Shown: one piece after another, positions 35,858 to 45,820 of the stretch
How positions within the stretch are numbered: position 1 is the first letter of the stretch
Layout of the letters: every line of letters starts with the position of its first letter
NCBI GenBank assembly: GCA_902776035.1
Contig: CACYOO010000009.1
Location: 1-64,000, forward strand
From: an uncultured bacterium
Lineage (GTDB): Bacteria > Cyanobacteriota > Vampirovibrionia > Gastranaerophilales > Gastranaerophilaceae
DNA: 64,000 nt
Direction of reading: 5' to 3'
Program-made: the position numbers and the translations under genes
The notes under the pieces: generated by a model
Told to the model about the DNA's origin: nothing
Seen by the model: only the letters and a program-made list of their open reading frames with translations
Database searches by the model: none

Positions 35858-38312
35858 TACTATATTCTCCTTCTTTTTTATTGAATTCTTTTAGATGTTC
35901 AATATTATTTATAAAAACATCAGCGTATTTTCTTACATTTTCAAACGGATGATTATCTTTTATCAATTTAGCACCAATTCCATAGCAAGGAATATCAAAC
36001 AAATGAGAACAATTAATAGCACCACCAGACATTGACGTTACGATTGCTTTTAAATTTAGGTCTTCTATCATAAGTTCTACTGGGTATTTTATTTTCGCAT
36101 CGAAAAATTTAAATTTAGGATTGTTTTTATAATATTTTGCTAAATTTTCAGTAATTACATCATTTACTCTAGGGTGAGATTTAAATAAAACAGTATAGTT
36201 ATTGTTAATTAAAGTATCTATGTGTTTGATATAAAAATTTGTAACCTCTTTATTTGACATAAAATCTTGATATATATATTGCGATAAAAATAATACTAAA
36301 TTTTCTGATTGAAATTCTTTAAAATTTAAATCATTTTGTAATTTTATTTTGCTAATAATATTTTTTATCGAGTTTTTGTCTAAAGTTCTAACTTTATTTT
36401 CTTGACTTTTATCTAAATAAAAGATTTTATTGAAATAATTAGATAAATATATGTTTTTTATGTTTGAATAATTTATATTCTCAAATGAAAAATAGGAAGA
36501 AATACCTTCTTCTATCAAGTTAATACAATTATGTTTATTCCAAATATCATATGAATTTTGTGCCGTTGTGTATATTTCATTAAACGTTTTTAAAAATTTT
36601 TCATCCTCTATAAACTTGATGTTCTCATCGTAAGATGAATCATCTGCAAAAATTATATTTTTAAAATATCCGTCCAATATAAGTTTTAAATTGTATTCTT
36701 TAAATTTGTCCGATACATTACTACTGTACACAATTAAATAGTTATCTGAATTTTGAGTTTCGCTATCAATTATTGACATAGCATTAATAGTAGAAATAAA
36801 ACCTGTAGTAATAAACAAATTTCGTTTATTATTTGTTGAATTTTCATCACTAAATTGTTTCAAATATTTTTCTTTGAATTCATCATTTAACTTTGTAGGT
36901 TCAATATTAGTTTTTGTTTCATTATTACCTAAGTATTTTTCTAATATATTTTTCCAAGAATTATCCCATGATGCTTTAGAAAAAACCTTTGAAACTTCTA
37001 ATGCATTTGTTTGCAGTTTTAATCTCAATTCTTTATTTAAAACTAATTTTTTAATTGCATTATAAATATCTTCTTCATATGGCTCCGTCAACAAACCATT
37101 GTAATTATTGATGATTAAATTTGGCAATCCTCCGACATCAGTTGCAACAACCGCATTTCCACAAGCCATCGCCTCTATACAAGATAAAGATGTTCCTTCT
37201 GAATACTCTGTAGGAATTACCGAAATATCTGCATTTTGATATACATTTACCATCTCATTTGCAGACGAAACATAGTGGTGCAGACGTTTTGGAAATATTT
37301 CTTTTAATTCTTTTATTTTTTCTTCAATTTCTGAAGTATGAGCATATCCAACCAAGTCAAATTCAATATTTTTAAATTCATTTAACAATCTTGGTATAAT
37401 ATTAACAATTAACCAGAAACCCCTTTCAGCTGAACAACGTCTTGGATATACAATTCGAAGATTTTTATGTGTATTTTTATTTTCTTTTGGTTTATAAATA
37501 TTTAAATCAGTATAGTTTGGGATATACTTCATTTTTAGGTTTGAATTCGCTATAAAATGAGAAAATGTCGAACGATACCAAGATAAAGTGTTCGTATCAA
37601 CAGATACGAATGTATCAGCAAAAGTTAATAATTGTTTTAAATATTCTGTATTAGCATTAAATAAAGGATGATCCCAAGTAATACCATGTGATATCAGAAT
37701 TGATGGATGAAATGCATCTTTACCCCACCCAATCGCACCAGAATAAATTGTTAATGACGGTTGTAGTAGTTTTTTTATTACATAAAAATATTCTTTGTTC
37801 ACGGCATTTACACCAATAACATCAATGTTGTTAAAATTATTGTGCCAAGGTTTATTTGCAGTTTCATCTCCGGCTTGAATCAATATTGGACGATATCCCT
37901 TTTTATATATCAGTTCAGATAAATCGCAAGCATATCTTTCGCCTCCACCAGAAAAATAGTTTTCTCCTTTTGGATCAAAGAAAGAGTATTGCATAATATA
38001 AACGAATTTGTCATCTTTTGTTAGTGATTTTATTAACTCGTTAATTTTTTCAGCTTTTTCATTTAATTTATCTTGGTGAGCTTTGATTCTATTTTTTTCT
38101 TTATTAGAAAACAAGTAAGCTTTAATCTTATATAGTAAACCTATTTTACGAATAGATCTAATATAAAAACGATCTTGTGTTTCTCTATATCTAGCCTTGC
38201 AGATTTTATAAAAAGATTTAGCACTTGATAGTTTAATTATTTTTTTTATTAAACTATAATCTCCATTTTCTATCCATTTGTTTATTAAATTTTCAAGTTC
38301 TTTATTTTTCAT
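35847..38312 (-). CDS. Two-domain glycosyltransferase: GT4 plus polysialyltransferase-like domain
   Basis: An 821-aa protein. After a basic helical N-terminus of about 95 residues comes a GT4-type GT-B domain (YFSGGGERYACDL near 120, ISVIPTEYSEGTSLSCIEAM near 390, VVATDVGG). From about residue 490 a second GT-B-like domain follows with FITTGFISTINAM, VLFKSHPRVND and a T-S-M-S-G-G-A-I-N segment, a pattern like bacterial alpha-2,8-polysialyltransferase-type enzymes. It could add two linked sugars or make an alternating polymer. Domain limits and second family are estimated by eye. Confidence 0.7.
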   Translation of the reverse strand: MKNKELENLINKWIENGDYSLIKKIIKLSSAKSFYKICKARYRETQDRFYIRSIRKIGLLYKIKAYLFSNKEKNRIKAHQDKLNEKAEKINELIKSLTKDDKFVYIMQYSFFDPKGENYFSGGGERYACDLSELIYKKGYRPILIQAGDETANKPWHNNFNNIDVIGVNAVNKEYFYVIKKLLQPSLTIYSGAIGWGKDAFHPSILISHGITWDHPLFNANTEYLKQLLTFADTFVSVDTNTLSWYRSTFSHFIANSNLKMKYIPNYTDLNIYKPKENKNTHKNLRIVYPRRCSAERGFWLIVNIIPRLLNEFKNIEFDLVGYAHTSEIEEKIKELKEIFPKRLHHYVSSANEMVNVYQNADISVIPTEYSEGTSLSCIEAMACGNAVVATDVGGLPNLIINNYNGLLTEPYEEDIYNAIKKLVLNKELRLKLQTNALEVSKVFSKASWDNSWKNILEKYLGNNETKTNIEPTKLNDEFKEKYLKQFSDENSTNNKRNLFITTGFISTINAMSIIDSETQNSDNYLIVYSSNVSDKFKEYNLKLILDGYFKNIIFADDSSYDENIKFIEDEKFLKTFNEIYTTAQNSYDIWNKHNCINLIEEGISSYFSFENINYSNIKNIYLSNYFNKIFYLDKSQENKVRTLDKNSIKNIISKIKLQNDLNFKEFQSENLVLFLSQYIYQDFMSNKEVTNFYIKHIDTLINNNYTVLFKSHPRVNDVITENLAKYYKNNPKFKFFDAKIKYPVELMIEDLNLKAIVTSMSGGAINCSHLFDIPCYGIGAKLIKDNHPFENVRKYADVFINNIEHLKEFNKKEGEYSNEQ

Positions 38313-38315
38313 TGT

Positions 38316-39437
38316 TTACTCCATTGCATTAAAGAAATTTCTAATAAGTTTTTCTATTATTTGAGATGACTTTCCATTTCCATAAGGATTTTGTACTGTT
38401 AATCTAGTTTGTGCTTTATCTTGAGATAAAACTTTTTCACTTAATAAAATAATTTTTTCATAATTTGCACCAACAAGAGTTGAAACACCTGCCTCAACCC
38501 CCTCTTGACGTTCGGTTTCATAGCGCATTACAAGAGTTGGACATCCAAATGTAGGTGCTTCTTCTTGAATTCCGCCACTATCGGTCAATATTAACTTTGC
38601 ATTTTTTTGTAAATAAACCAAGTAAGGATAATCAAGAGGAGTCAATAAATGAACATTTTTAAGTTCTGATAATTTTTCGTGAATTTTATCTTTGACATTT
38701 GGATTTGGATGAACCGGAATTATAAATGTGTGGTCATTATACTTTACAGCCAAATCATAAATTGCTTGAATAATTTTATCCAAGCGTTCACCGTGATTTT
38801 CTCGTCGATGTGCAGTAATTAGAACTAATTTATCGTCTATATTAATATTTTTTTCTTTGAAGAAATTTGCTGATTGCTCAATAACTTCATTAGATAAGCA
38901 GGAAAGTGCATCAATTACAGTGTTCCCTGTTACTGTAATCATACCTTCATCAATACCTTCTTTTAATAAAGCTTGTTTATTTTTTTCGGTTGGAGCGAAG
39001 TGTAATTGTGTAACACGAGATGTCATCTGACGCATAACTTCTTCTGGAAACGGTTCATATATATCATAAGAACGCAAACCTGCTTCAACATGGAACACAG
39101 GAACTTTATGATAAAAACTTACCAATGCACCTGTTAAAACTGTCATTGTATCACCTTGAACAATTGTCGCATCAATTTTATTTTCAATAAATACTTTTTC
39201 TAAACTCAATAAAATTCTTGACTGAATTTCTGCAAGAGGTTGATTAGGACGCATACAATCCAAGTTAATGTCAGCTTTCAATCCAAAATAAGCTAAGGTT
39301 TGATTTGAAAGTTCTTTTTGTTGTTCAGTATTGCAAACGATAACGTTATAATCAACATGCTTACGCAACTCAATAATAATAGGTGCTAACTTAATAACTT
39401 CAGGTCTTGTACCAAATACTACTAAAATATTTTTCAC
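38316..39437 (-). CDS. wecB: UDP-N-acetylglucosamine 2-epimerase
   Basis: A 373-aa non-hydrolysing epimerase making UDP-ManNAc from UDP-GlcNAc. It starts with ILVVFGTRPEVIKLAPII and holds HVEAGLRSYD, ITAHRRENHGERL and LTDSGGIQEEAP, all signature segments, at full family length. UDP-ManNAc feeds enterobacterial common antigen-like or capsule repeat units. The next gene starts 4 nt before its own start; the large glycosyltransferase follows after 3 nt. Confidence 0.95.
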   Translation of the reverse strand: MKNILVVFGTRPEVIKLAPIIIELRKHVDYNVIVCNTEQQKELSNQTLAYFGLKADINLDCMRPNQPLAEIQSRILLSLEKVFIENKIDATIVQGDTMTVLTGALVSFYHKVPVFHVEAGLRSYDIYEPFPEEVMRQMTSRVTQLHFAPTEKNKQALLKEGIDEGMITVTGNTVIDALSCLSNEVIEQSANFFKEKNINIDDKLVLITAHRRENHGERLDKIIQAIYDLAVKYNDHTFIIPVHPNPNVKDKIHEKLSELKNVHLLTPLDYPYLVYLQKNAKLILTDSGGIQEEAPTFGCPTLVMRYETERQEGVEAGVSTLVGANYEKIILLSEKVLSQDKAQTRLTVQNPYGNGKSSQIIEKLIRNFFNAME

Positions 39438-40375
39438 GATGTTCTACCTCCTTTAAGAAAGAGTTTTATTGCTTTAAATTTATAAAGAAATCCTAAAGAA
39501 CAGATCATTTTTAATATCGTAGAATCTGGTTCCAAAGTATATAAATGCTTTAATTCTTTGTATATATCATTTACTTTAAATTCTCTTTTTACTTCGTTTA
39601 AAGTTTGAAGATCATGGTTAATACCAATTGACCAAATATATATTTTCTTACTTATATACTTTTTATTATTAGAGCATTTAGCCAAAAATAATGGTTGATA
39701 TTTTATTCCAAGTTTTATACCTAATAATCTAGCTTTATTTTTGTTTAAAGAAGTTAAACTATTGGAATGCAGTCTATATTTATACAAAACTTCATTTATA
39801 TTCGCAATTTTATATTTCAATCTTATTCTTAGCCAATAATCATGATCTTCAGCTAAAAATGTATTTGTATCATATTCTCCAACTTCTTCTGCAACAGTTT
39901 TTCTATATAAAAAACATGCCGCACAAACGCTAAATTCTAATAAATTTTCGACTGTTGCAGGAATTTCTCCCCAAACATTAATTTGGTCTTTGGGACAATT
40001 TAATAACTGACAAATAGCATAAACCATGCCATACTCTTGATGTTCATCTAAAAAATTAACCATCTTTGCAATAGCTTCTGGATAATATTCATTGTCGTCA
40101 GAAGTCCAAGTATAATACTTACCATTAGCCTCTTTAAACCCCCGATTTAATGATGCTGGCAATTTCATATTTTTATCATTATTTATAATTTTTATTCTTG
40201 AATCTTGTTTAGAAAAATTATTGATAATTTCAAGCGTGCCATCAGTAGAACAATCATTTACAACAATCAACTCCCAATTTGTATAAGTCTGGTTTAGAAC
40301 GCTTTGAATTGAATTAGAAATATATTCTTCGCCGTTATATGTAGGTAAAACAATAGAAACCAATGGATTAAGCAT
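39434..40375 (-). CDS. GT2-family glycosyltransferase
   Basis: A 313-aa GT-A fold enzyme with SIVLPTYNGEEYI at the start, NDCSTDGTLE, the metal site region TWTSDDNEYYP and AEDHDYWLR. It is one of four GT2 enzymes in the cluster and differs from the other three, which are closer to each other. Adds one sugar to the lipid-linked repeat unit. It overlaps its neighbours by 4 and 8 nt. Confidence 0.88.
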   Translation of the reverse strand: MLNPLVSIVLPTYNGEEYISNSIQSVLNQTYTNWELIVVNDCSTDGTLEIINNFSKQDSRIKIINNDKNMKLPASLNRGFKEANGKYYTWTSDDNEYYPEAIAKMVNFLDEHQEYGMVYAICQLLNCPKDQINVWGEIPATVENLLEFSVCAACFLYRKTVAEEVGEYDTNTFLAEDHDYWLRIRLKYKIANINEVLYKYRLHSNSLTSLNKNKARLLGIKLGIKYQPLFLAKCSNNKKYISKKIYIWSIGINHDLQTLNEVKREFKVNDIYKELKHLYTLEPDSTILKMICSLGFLYKFKAIKLFLKGGRTS

Positions 40376-41438
40376 TTTGTTTACCTCTTAGTATAGTCTT
40401 TCCAAATAAAATAATTCTTTTTTCGTATTTATTCCATCTAATACTAATTAGATTTTGCTTATTTTTTTTGAATATTAATTTTCTTCGGTATTTAATTGGG
40501 GAATTAAATATCAATTCATTTACTTTTTTTATTGATGGTTTTACATTTTCTGTTCTTCTCAATAAATTTTTATCAATTTTATTAAGCAAATCATTAACCA
40601 AAACTAAAGCATCATCAATTTCTTTAAAGTTTCTTTTACCCAAAACAATCCAAATATATGCCATTTCTCTAGCATATAAGTTAGAATAAATTTCATCACC
40701 TTTAATATTGTTTTCTTCTAACCATTTATGAATTTCATTTGTTCTCTTAAATGGAATTGTATAATCTTTCAAGTCGTCTGATTCGTCTTTGTTTAATCTT
40801 CGCCAATAGTAATATGCGTTTGGCGTATAATTAATTCTTTCTGCCAAGCACATTGTTTGAACTTGGAATGGATTATCAGTCCAACCTGCACCTGGAGCCT
40901 CGATAAATCTAATATGATGTTTTTCTAAAAATTCTCTTTTATAAATACAACTCCAAATACTTGGGTGATATTGCAAAAATAATCCACATTCATTTACCGT
41001 AAAGCTTCTATCTTGTGGAATTTTATCATCTGCCCATTTTGTTTTTAAAATTCTCTGTTCTTCTTTCGCTTGAAGATTATCGTAAAAACAAGATTTAACA
41101 ATATCAGAATTATATTTAGTCGCAATATTGTACAAGTCTTCATACATTTTGCTATCGATATAATCATCTGGTTCAACAATAGCAACGTATTCACCAGTTG
41201 CACGTTCTAAACCGACATTACAAGTTTGTCCATAACCACCATTTGCTTTATGGATAGCAACAATTCTTTCATCTTTTTGTGCGTACTCATCAATGATTTG
41301 TGGACAATTATCCTTGCCACCATCATCAATTAAAATAATTTCAATATCTTTTAGTGTTTGGCTCAAAATAGAGTCAACACATTCTCTTAAAAACTTTTCT
41401 ACCCCATAAATTGGAACGATAACAGATACTTTTGGCAT
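40368..41438 (-). CDS. GT2-family glycosyltransferase
   Basis: A 356-aa GT2 enzyme: VSVIVPIYGVEKFL, IDDGGKDNC, VEPDDYIDSKMYEDLYN with the D-x-D-like EPDD site. The C-terminal 130 residues are helical and typical for capsule or O-antigen GT2 proteins. It shares 1 nt with the upstream GT2 gene, with which it is paralogous (same SKMYEDLYN/SKMFEDLYN segment). Confidence 0.88.
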   Translation of the reverse strand: MPKVSVIVPIYGVEKFLRECVDSILSQTLKDIEIILIDDGGKDNCPQIIDEYAQKDERIVAIHKANGGYGQTCNVGLERATGEYVAIVEPDDYIDSKMYEDLYNIATKYNSDIVKSCFYDNLQAKEEQRILKTKWADDKIPQDRSFTVNECGLFLQYHPSIWSCIYKREFLEKHHIRFIEAPGAGWTDNPFQVQTMCLAERINYTPNAYYYWRRLNKDESDDLKDYTIPFKRTNEIHKWLEENNIKGDEIYSNLYAREMAYIWIVLGKRNFKEIDDALVLVNDLLNKIDKNLLRRTENVKPSIKKVNELIFNSPIKYRRKLIFKKNKQNLISIRWNKYEKRIILFGKTILRGKQNA

Positions 41439-42514
41439 TATCCAACCCTCACAATCTGTTTTCCAAACAACGTAATATCAAATCTTGATTTATTGATATG
41501 TATTGAGAATAGTTTCTTGCGCAATTCTCTAAATTGTTCTTTTTTAACAAGTTTATCAATATGTTTTTCAAATTTTGCAGTATCTGAAATCAACATATTA
41601 AACTCGTGTCTATTAACCTTTTTGAAAAAGTCAGTCGATATTTCACCACTTTCTTTATAGTTAGAGAAAATATCTGAAATTTTTTCAATAAATTCTTTTC
41701 TGAATTGTTTATCAATGCGTTTTAAATTCCACATGTAATTAACATATTCTTTAACCAATTTGTAAGTATTCACATAAGGTTTAAGCTCTTTATGTTCATT
41801 CAAGAATTTTGTAATTTCAGCATACTCAGTACAAATCGCATAAACTTTTGATGTAGATTTAACTGAAGAATTTAAGTTGTCTTGTCTATAATAAATGTAG
41901 GCTTTATCGGTAAGCACAACATTTTTAGCCAAACACATAACCTTAAATGCAAAACCTGTATCTTGATAGCTTGCACCTGCAGTTTCCGTAAATCTAATAT
42001 TGTTTTCGGTTAATAGCTCTTTTCTATAAATCGCACTCCATATTGCAGGTTGGATTTTTAAAATCTCTGGATTATCTTTTACGTTTAAATCTTTGTTTTC
42101 TGGTAACAATGCCATTCTGCCAGCTTTTCTTACCGCTCCGGTTGATGTTGTATATTCAAGCCAATCAGATTTAACAATGTCTGCATTCTTTTCTTTTGCA
42201 AGATTGTATAAATCTTCAAACATCTTAGAGTCAGCAAAATCGTCTGATTCAACAATGCCGATAAATTCACCATTTGCAACATCTAAGCCCATATTCATAG
42301 AAATTCCATATCCGGAATTTTCTTTATTTATTACCTTAATTCGTTTATCTTTAAATCTATATTCTTGAAGTATTTGAGCAGAGTTATCAGTTGAACCGTC
42401 ATTAATGCAGATAATTTCAATATCGTCTAATGTTTGGTTAATAAGACTATCCAAACATTCTCTTAAATATTTTTCTACATTGTATATTGGAACAAGAATT
42501 GATACTTTAGACAT
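41438..42514 (-). CDS. GT2-family glycosyltransferase
   Basis: A 358-aa GT2 enzyme: VSILVPIYNVEKYLRECLDS, NDGSTDNSAQ, VESDDFADSKMF. The start is set at ATG 42512-42514 (MSKVSIL), since this matches the N-terminus of its paralogs; an in-frame ATG five codons upstream would deepen the overlap with the 93-aa gene. Sugar donor unknown. Confidence 0.88.
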   Translation of the reverse strand: MSKVSILVPIYNVEKYLRECLDSLINQTLDDIEIICINDGSTDNSAQILQEYRFKDKRIKVINKENSGYGISMNMGLDVANGEFIGIVESDDFADSKMFEDLYNLAKEKNADIVKSDWLEYTTSTGAVRKAGRMALLPENKDLNVKDNPEILKIQPAIWSAIYRKELLTENNIRFTETAGASYQDTGFAFKVMCLAKNVVLTDKAYIYYRQDNLNSSVKSTSKVYAICTEYAEITKFLNEHKELKPYVNTYKLVKEYVNYMWNLKRIDKQFRKEFIEKISDIFSNYKESGEISTDFFKKVNRHEFNMLISDTAKFEKHIDKLVKKEQFRELRKKLFSIHINKSRFDITLFGKQIVRVG

Positions 42515-42788
42515 TAAAAGTATCCTCAATATTTATAAAATTATAGTTTTTTATCAGTTCATTTGCAGGAACAAATTGAAAATCTTTAATGTCCTCATAA
42601 GAATATTGTTGTTCATTAAATGAGACATCCATATTAAAAGAAGACCTATTCAAATCAATACCGTTTTCTTTTTTTAAATTAGCTATTAAACTTACCAAGT
42701 TCTGTTCTTGCTCTGCCGACATTGCACCAATTACAGTATATTTTTTATCCGTATGATTTACTATCCAAGTAAAAAAAGCATTTTCCAT
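42507..42788 (-). CDS. Small hypothetical protein in the glycan operon
   Basis: A 93-aa soluble protein without cysteine or membrane segment; mixed alpha/beta, with an acidic C-terminus (FINIEDTFNV). It overlaps the GT2 gene by 8 nt and starts 10 nt behind galE, so it is part of the operon. Function unknown. Confidence 0.55.
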   Translation of the reverse strand: MENAFFTWIVNHTDKKYTVIGAMSAEQEQNLVSLIANLKKENGIDLNRSSFNMDVSFNEQQYSYEDIKDFQFVPANELIKNYNFINIEDTFNV

Positions 42789-42798
42789 TTATTTTCTC

Positions 42799-43776
42799 CT
42801 ATAAATTTTCCCACTTATAAGCGCTTCGTATACTATCTTCTAGAGTTTTGTTAGGCATCCAACCTAAAACTTCTTTTGCTTTCGTGTTATCTGCAACAAG
42901 AATAGCAGGATCACCAGCTCTACGAGGCTTTATTTCAACAGGAATCTTTTTACCTGTAACTTTTTCACACATTGAAAATACTTCTTTAACAGTGTTACCT
43001 TCGTTTGTTCCTAGATTAAAATAGTTTGTTTCGCCACCATTTTTCAAATAATTCAATGCTAAAATGTGAGCATTCGCTAAATCTTCAACGTTGATATAAT
43101 CTCTAACACAAGTGCCGTCTTTTGTTTCGTAATCATCACCAAACATTTGGAAAGTCTTTCCACCAGCAAATGTTGATTTTAAAATATTTGGAATAAGATG
43201 TGTTTCTGGTTCGTGCCATTCGCCAATTCTTGATTTTGAATCAGCACCGGCAACATTAAAATATCTAAGTCTTACTGATTTCAAGCCATAAGCTCTATTG
43301 TAATCGTCCATAATATGTTCAATCATCAATTTAGTTTGACCATAAGGATTGATTGGATTTTGAATATGTTTTTCATCAATTGGTGTATAAACAGGTTCGC
43401 CATAAGTAGCGGCAGTTGATGAGAACACAATCTTTTTAATATTATTATTCAACATTGCTTTTAAAAGATTAATAGTTCCAACAACATTGTTTTCATAATA
43501 TTTGCTTGGATTAACAACGCTTTCGCCAACTTGTGAAAATGCTGCAAAATGAACAACTGCATCAATTTTGTTTTGAGATAATACATCGTTTAGATATGTA
43601 TAATTATTCAAATCGCCTTGATAAAAAACTAAATCGCCATATTGTTTTAGATTTTCAATCGTTTCAATATGTCCTGTCGAAAGATTATCATATACAAGAA
43701 CCTTTTCACCTTGTTCAAGTAATGCTAAAACCAAATGACTTCCGATATATCCTGCACCACCTGTTACTAAAATCAT
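42799..43776 (-). CDS. galE: UDP-glucose 4-epimerase
   Basis: A 325-aa short-chain dehydrogenase-type epimerase. NAD-binding TGGAGYIGSHL at the start, catalytic Ser-Ser-Thr (FSSTAATYG) and Tyr-x3-Lys (YGQTK), and the RYFNVAGAD segment are all present. It makes UDP-galactose (or UDP-GalNAc), the substrate for Glf encoded by the overlapping upstream gene (1 nt). Confidence 0.95.
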   Translation of the reverse strand: MILVTGGAGYIGSHLVLALLEQGEKVLVYDNLSTGHIETIENLKQYGDLVFYQGDLNNYTYLNDVLSQNKIDAVVHFAAFSQVGESVVNPSKYYENNVVGTINLLKAMLNNNIKKIVFSSTAATYGEPVYTPIDEKHIQNPINPYGQTKLMIEHIMDDYNRAYGLKSVRLRYFNVAGADSKSRIGEWHEPETHLIPNILKSTFAGGKTFQMFGDDYETKDGTCVRDYINVEDLANAHILALNYLKNGGETNYFNLGTNEGNTVKEVFSMCEKVTGKKIPVEIKPRRAGDPAILVADNTKAKEVLGWMPNKTLEDSIRSAYKWENL

Positions 43777-44885
43777 TATTTAATCTCCTCAAATAATTCA
43801 ATAGCACGAGCAATGGCTTTATCCATATCGTAGTATTTGTAATCTCCTAATCGACCTAAAAAGTAAACATTATCTAAATCTTTTGCTTTTTCTAAATACT
43901 TATTATAAAGCTCAGTATTTTTATCGTTTGGAATTGGATAATATCTTTCGTTTTTATCTGTTTCAAAAGCTTCTGAATATTCTTTTGCAATAACAGTCTT
44001 ATCTGATTTTTCATTCAAATAATATTTGTATTCGTGAATACGAGTAAAATCATAATTGCAAGGATAATTTACAACTGAATTTTGTTGATAATACTCTTGC
44101 TTATGTGTTTCAAATTTAAAATTAACACTTCTATAAGGCAATTTACCTAATTCGTAGTTAAAATATTGGTCGATTGCACCTGTATAGAAAACTCGTTTGT
44201 ATTTTTGATAAGCTTTTTTATAATCTTTGAAAGGTTTATTTAAAACAAGCTCAATGTTTTTATGGTCAAGCATTCTTTCAACAACTTTTGTGTAACCTTC
44301 TAATGGGATACCTTGATATTTATCTTGGAAATATCTATTGTCTTTGCTGATATATACAGGAACTCTTGCTGTTACAGCACCTGAAACATCGTTTGGAGAG
44401 ACACCCCATTGTTTTGTTGTGTAGTGCAAGAAAACTTTTTCATAAACATAATCAGCTAAGAATTTTAAATCTTTGTCAGTTTCCTTTGTAAATTCAAGAA
44501 TAGGAACTTTTTTATTGTATTCATATTTAGCAAGTAATTTTTCTTCTAATCTTGAAGCCAAGCTTTTAGGAAAAACATCATACAAAGTATTAATGTTGAA
44601 TGGAATAGTTGTTTCTATGCCGTCAATATTTGCGTAAACCTTGTGCATATATGTGTTGAAATCAGTAAATTTTGAAATAAAATCCCAAACTTTTTCATTA
44701 TTGGTATGAAAAATATGTGAACCATATTTGTGAATAGTTATACCATTTTCGTCTTTGTAGTCATAACAATTACCAGCGATATGGTCCTTTGAATCAATCA
44801 CTTCAACTTCTTCATTCAATTCAGTTGCTAATAAATTCGCTATTGTTGCACCGCTAAAACCTGCACCTACTACTAAATTTTTCAT
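43776..44885 (-). CDS. glf: UDP-galactopyranose mutase
   Basis: A 369-aa FAD enzyme converting UDP-galactopyranose to UDP-galactofuranose. FAD fold VVGAGFSGATIA at the start, KYGSHIFHTN, and the conserved RIHEYKYY and DKAIARAIELFEE ending fit the family exactly. It shows that the island polysaccharide contains galactofuranose. It shares 1 nt with both neighbours (galE and the first GT2). Confidence 0.95.
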   Translation of the reverse strand: MKNLVVGAGFSGATIANLLATELNEEVEVIDSKDHIAGNCYDYKDENGITIHKYGSHIFHTNNEKVWDFISKFTDFNTYMHKVYANIDGIETTIPFNINTLYDVFPKSLASRLEEKLLAKYEYNKKVPILEFTKETDKDLKFLADYVYEKVFLHYTTKQWGVSPNDVSGAVTARVPVYISKDNRYFQDKYQGIPLEGYTKVVERMLDHKNIELVLNKPFKDYKKAYQKYKRVFYTGAIDQYFNYELGKLPYRSVNFKFETHKQEYYQQNSVVNYPCNYDFTRIHEYKYYLNEKSDKTVIAKEYSEAFETDKNERYYPIPNDKNTELYNKYLEKAKDLDNVYFLGRLGDYKYYDMDKAIARAIELFEEIK

Positions 44886-45769
44886 TATTCTTCACCTCCA
44901 TTGACATAGACAGGGATGAAACCTAATAAATACCCTATCGATGTTTTTGTTGATTTTTTTAGTGTAAATATTGGTAGTTCAAATAAGTCGATTGATGATT
45001 TTGTATCTACATACCAAAAGTCTTTATCTCTAACTTCAGCATTTTGTTTTTTTAGAAAATTAATTACATCTTTACGTGCATTATTTTTATCAATATTAAA
45101 TTGTTTTTTATGTTGTCTAGAATATGTATTTACGGTTGATTTAGGATTGTCGAAATAATAATAGTAAACATCTGGAACTGTAACGACAGCATTTGCAAAA
45201 TAAACAGCCTTTATTGTAAATAATTTATCCTCGCAATAAATACCTTCGGGCCATTGAATATTATTCGCATCTAGATAACTTTTTCTATAAATCTTATTTG
45301 TAGGACATTCGTTTTTCCATTGTTGACAAATATCTAGCTTATCTTGTAATTCAGTATATTTATCAACAGTTTGAAGATTTAATCTTAGTTTGAATTTATT
45401 TTTCCCAATTCTAACATTTGTTGCTAATGCAATATCTGAATCATATTTTTTAGCAGTATTGTATAGTCTTTCAAAATAGTTTAAATCTACCCAATCATCT
45501 GAATCTACAAATCCAATATACTCACCAGTTGCAACTTGCATACCTGCGTTTCTAGCAGCACCTTGCTTTTTATTTTCTTGATTGATGATTTTGATTCTAT
45601 CATCTTTTATTGCGTTATCTTGCAAGATTTTTAATGAATTATCAGTAGAACCGTCATTTACGCATATGATTTCAATATTTTTCAATGTTTGGTTAGTCAA
45701 ACTATTCAGGCATTTTTGCAGATACTCTTCTGTGTTATATACAGGTACAATTATGGAAACAGCTACCAT
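44885..45769 (-). CDS. GT2-family glycosyltransferase, first gene of the glycan operon
   Basis: A 294-aa GT2 enzyme: VSIIVPVYNTEEYLQKCLNS, NDGSTDNSLK, VDSDDWVDLNYFERLYN with the D-S-D-D metal site. It is the first gene of a run of tightly packed minus-strand genes that continues to at least 26655. No Shine-Dalgarno sequence is clear. Its upstream region holds a TATAAT box bracketed by inverted repeats. Confidence 0.88.
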   Translation of the reverse strand: MVAVSIIVPVYNTEEYLQKCLNSLTNQTLKNIEIICVNDGSTDNSLKILQDNAIKDDRIKIINQENKKQGAARNAGMQVATGEYIGFVDSDDWVDLNYFERLYNTAKKYDSDIALATNVRIGKNKFKLRLNLQTVDKYTELQDKLDICQQWKNECPTNKIYRKSYLDANNIQWPEGIYCEDKLFTIKAVYFANAVVTVPDVYYYYFDNPKSTVNTYSRQHKKQFNIDKNNARKDVINFLKKQNAEVRDKDFWYVDTKSSIDLFELPIFTLKKSTKTSIGYLLGFIPVYVNGGEE

Positions 45770-45820
45770 TATAAACTTCTAACTTCTTCATCTAATAAGT
45801 TTCATCACTTCTTAATCTCT

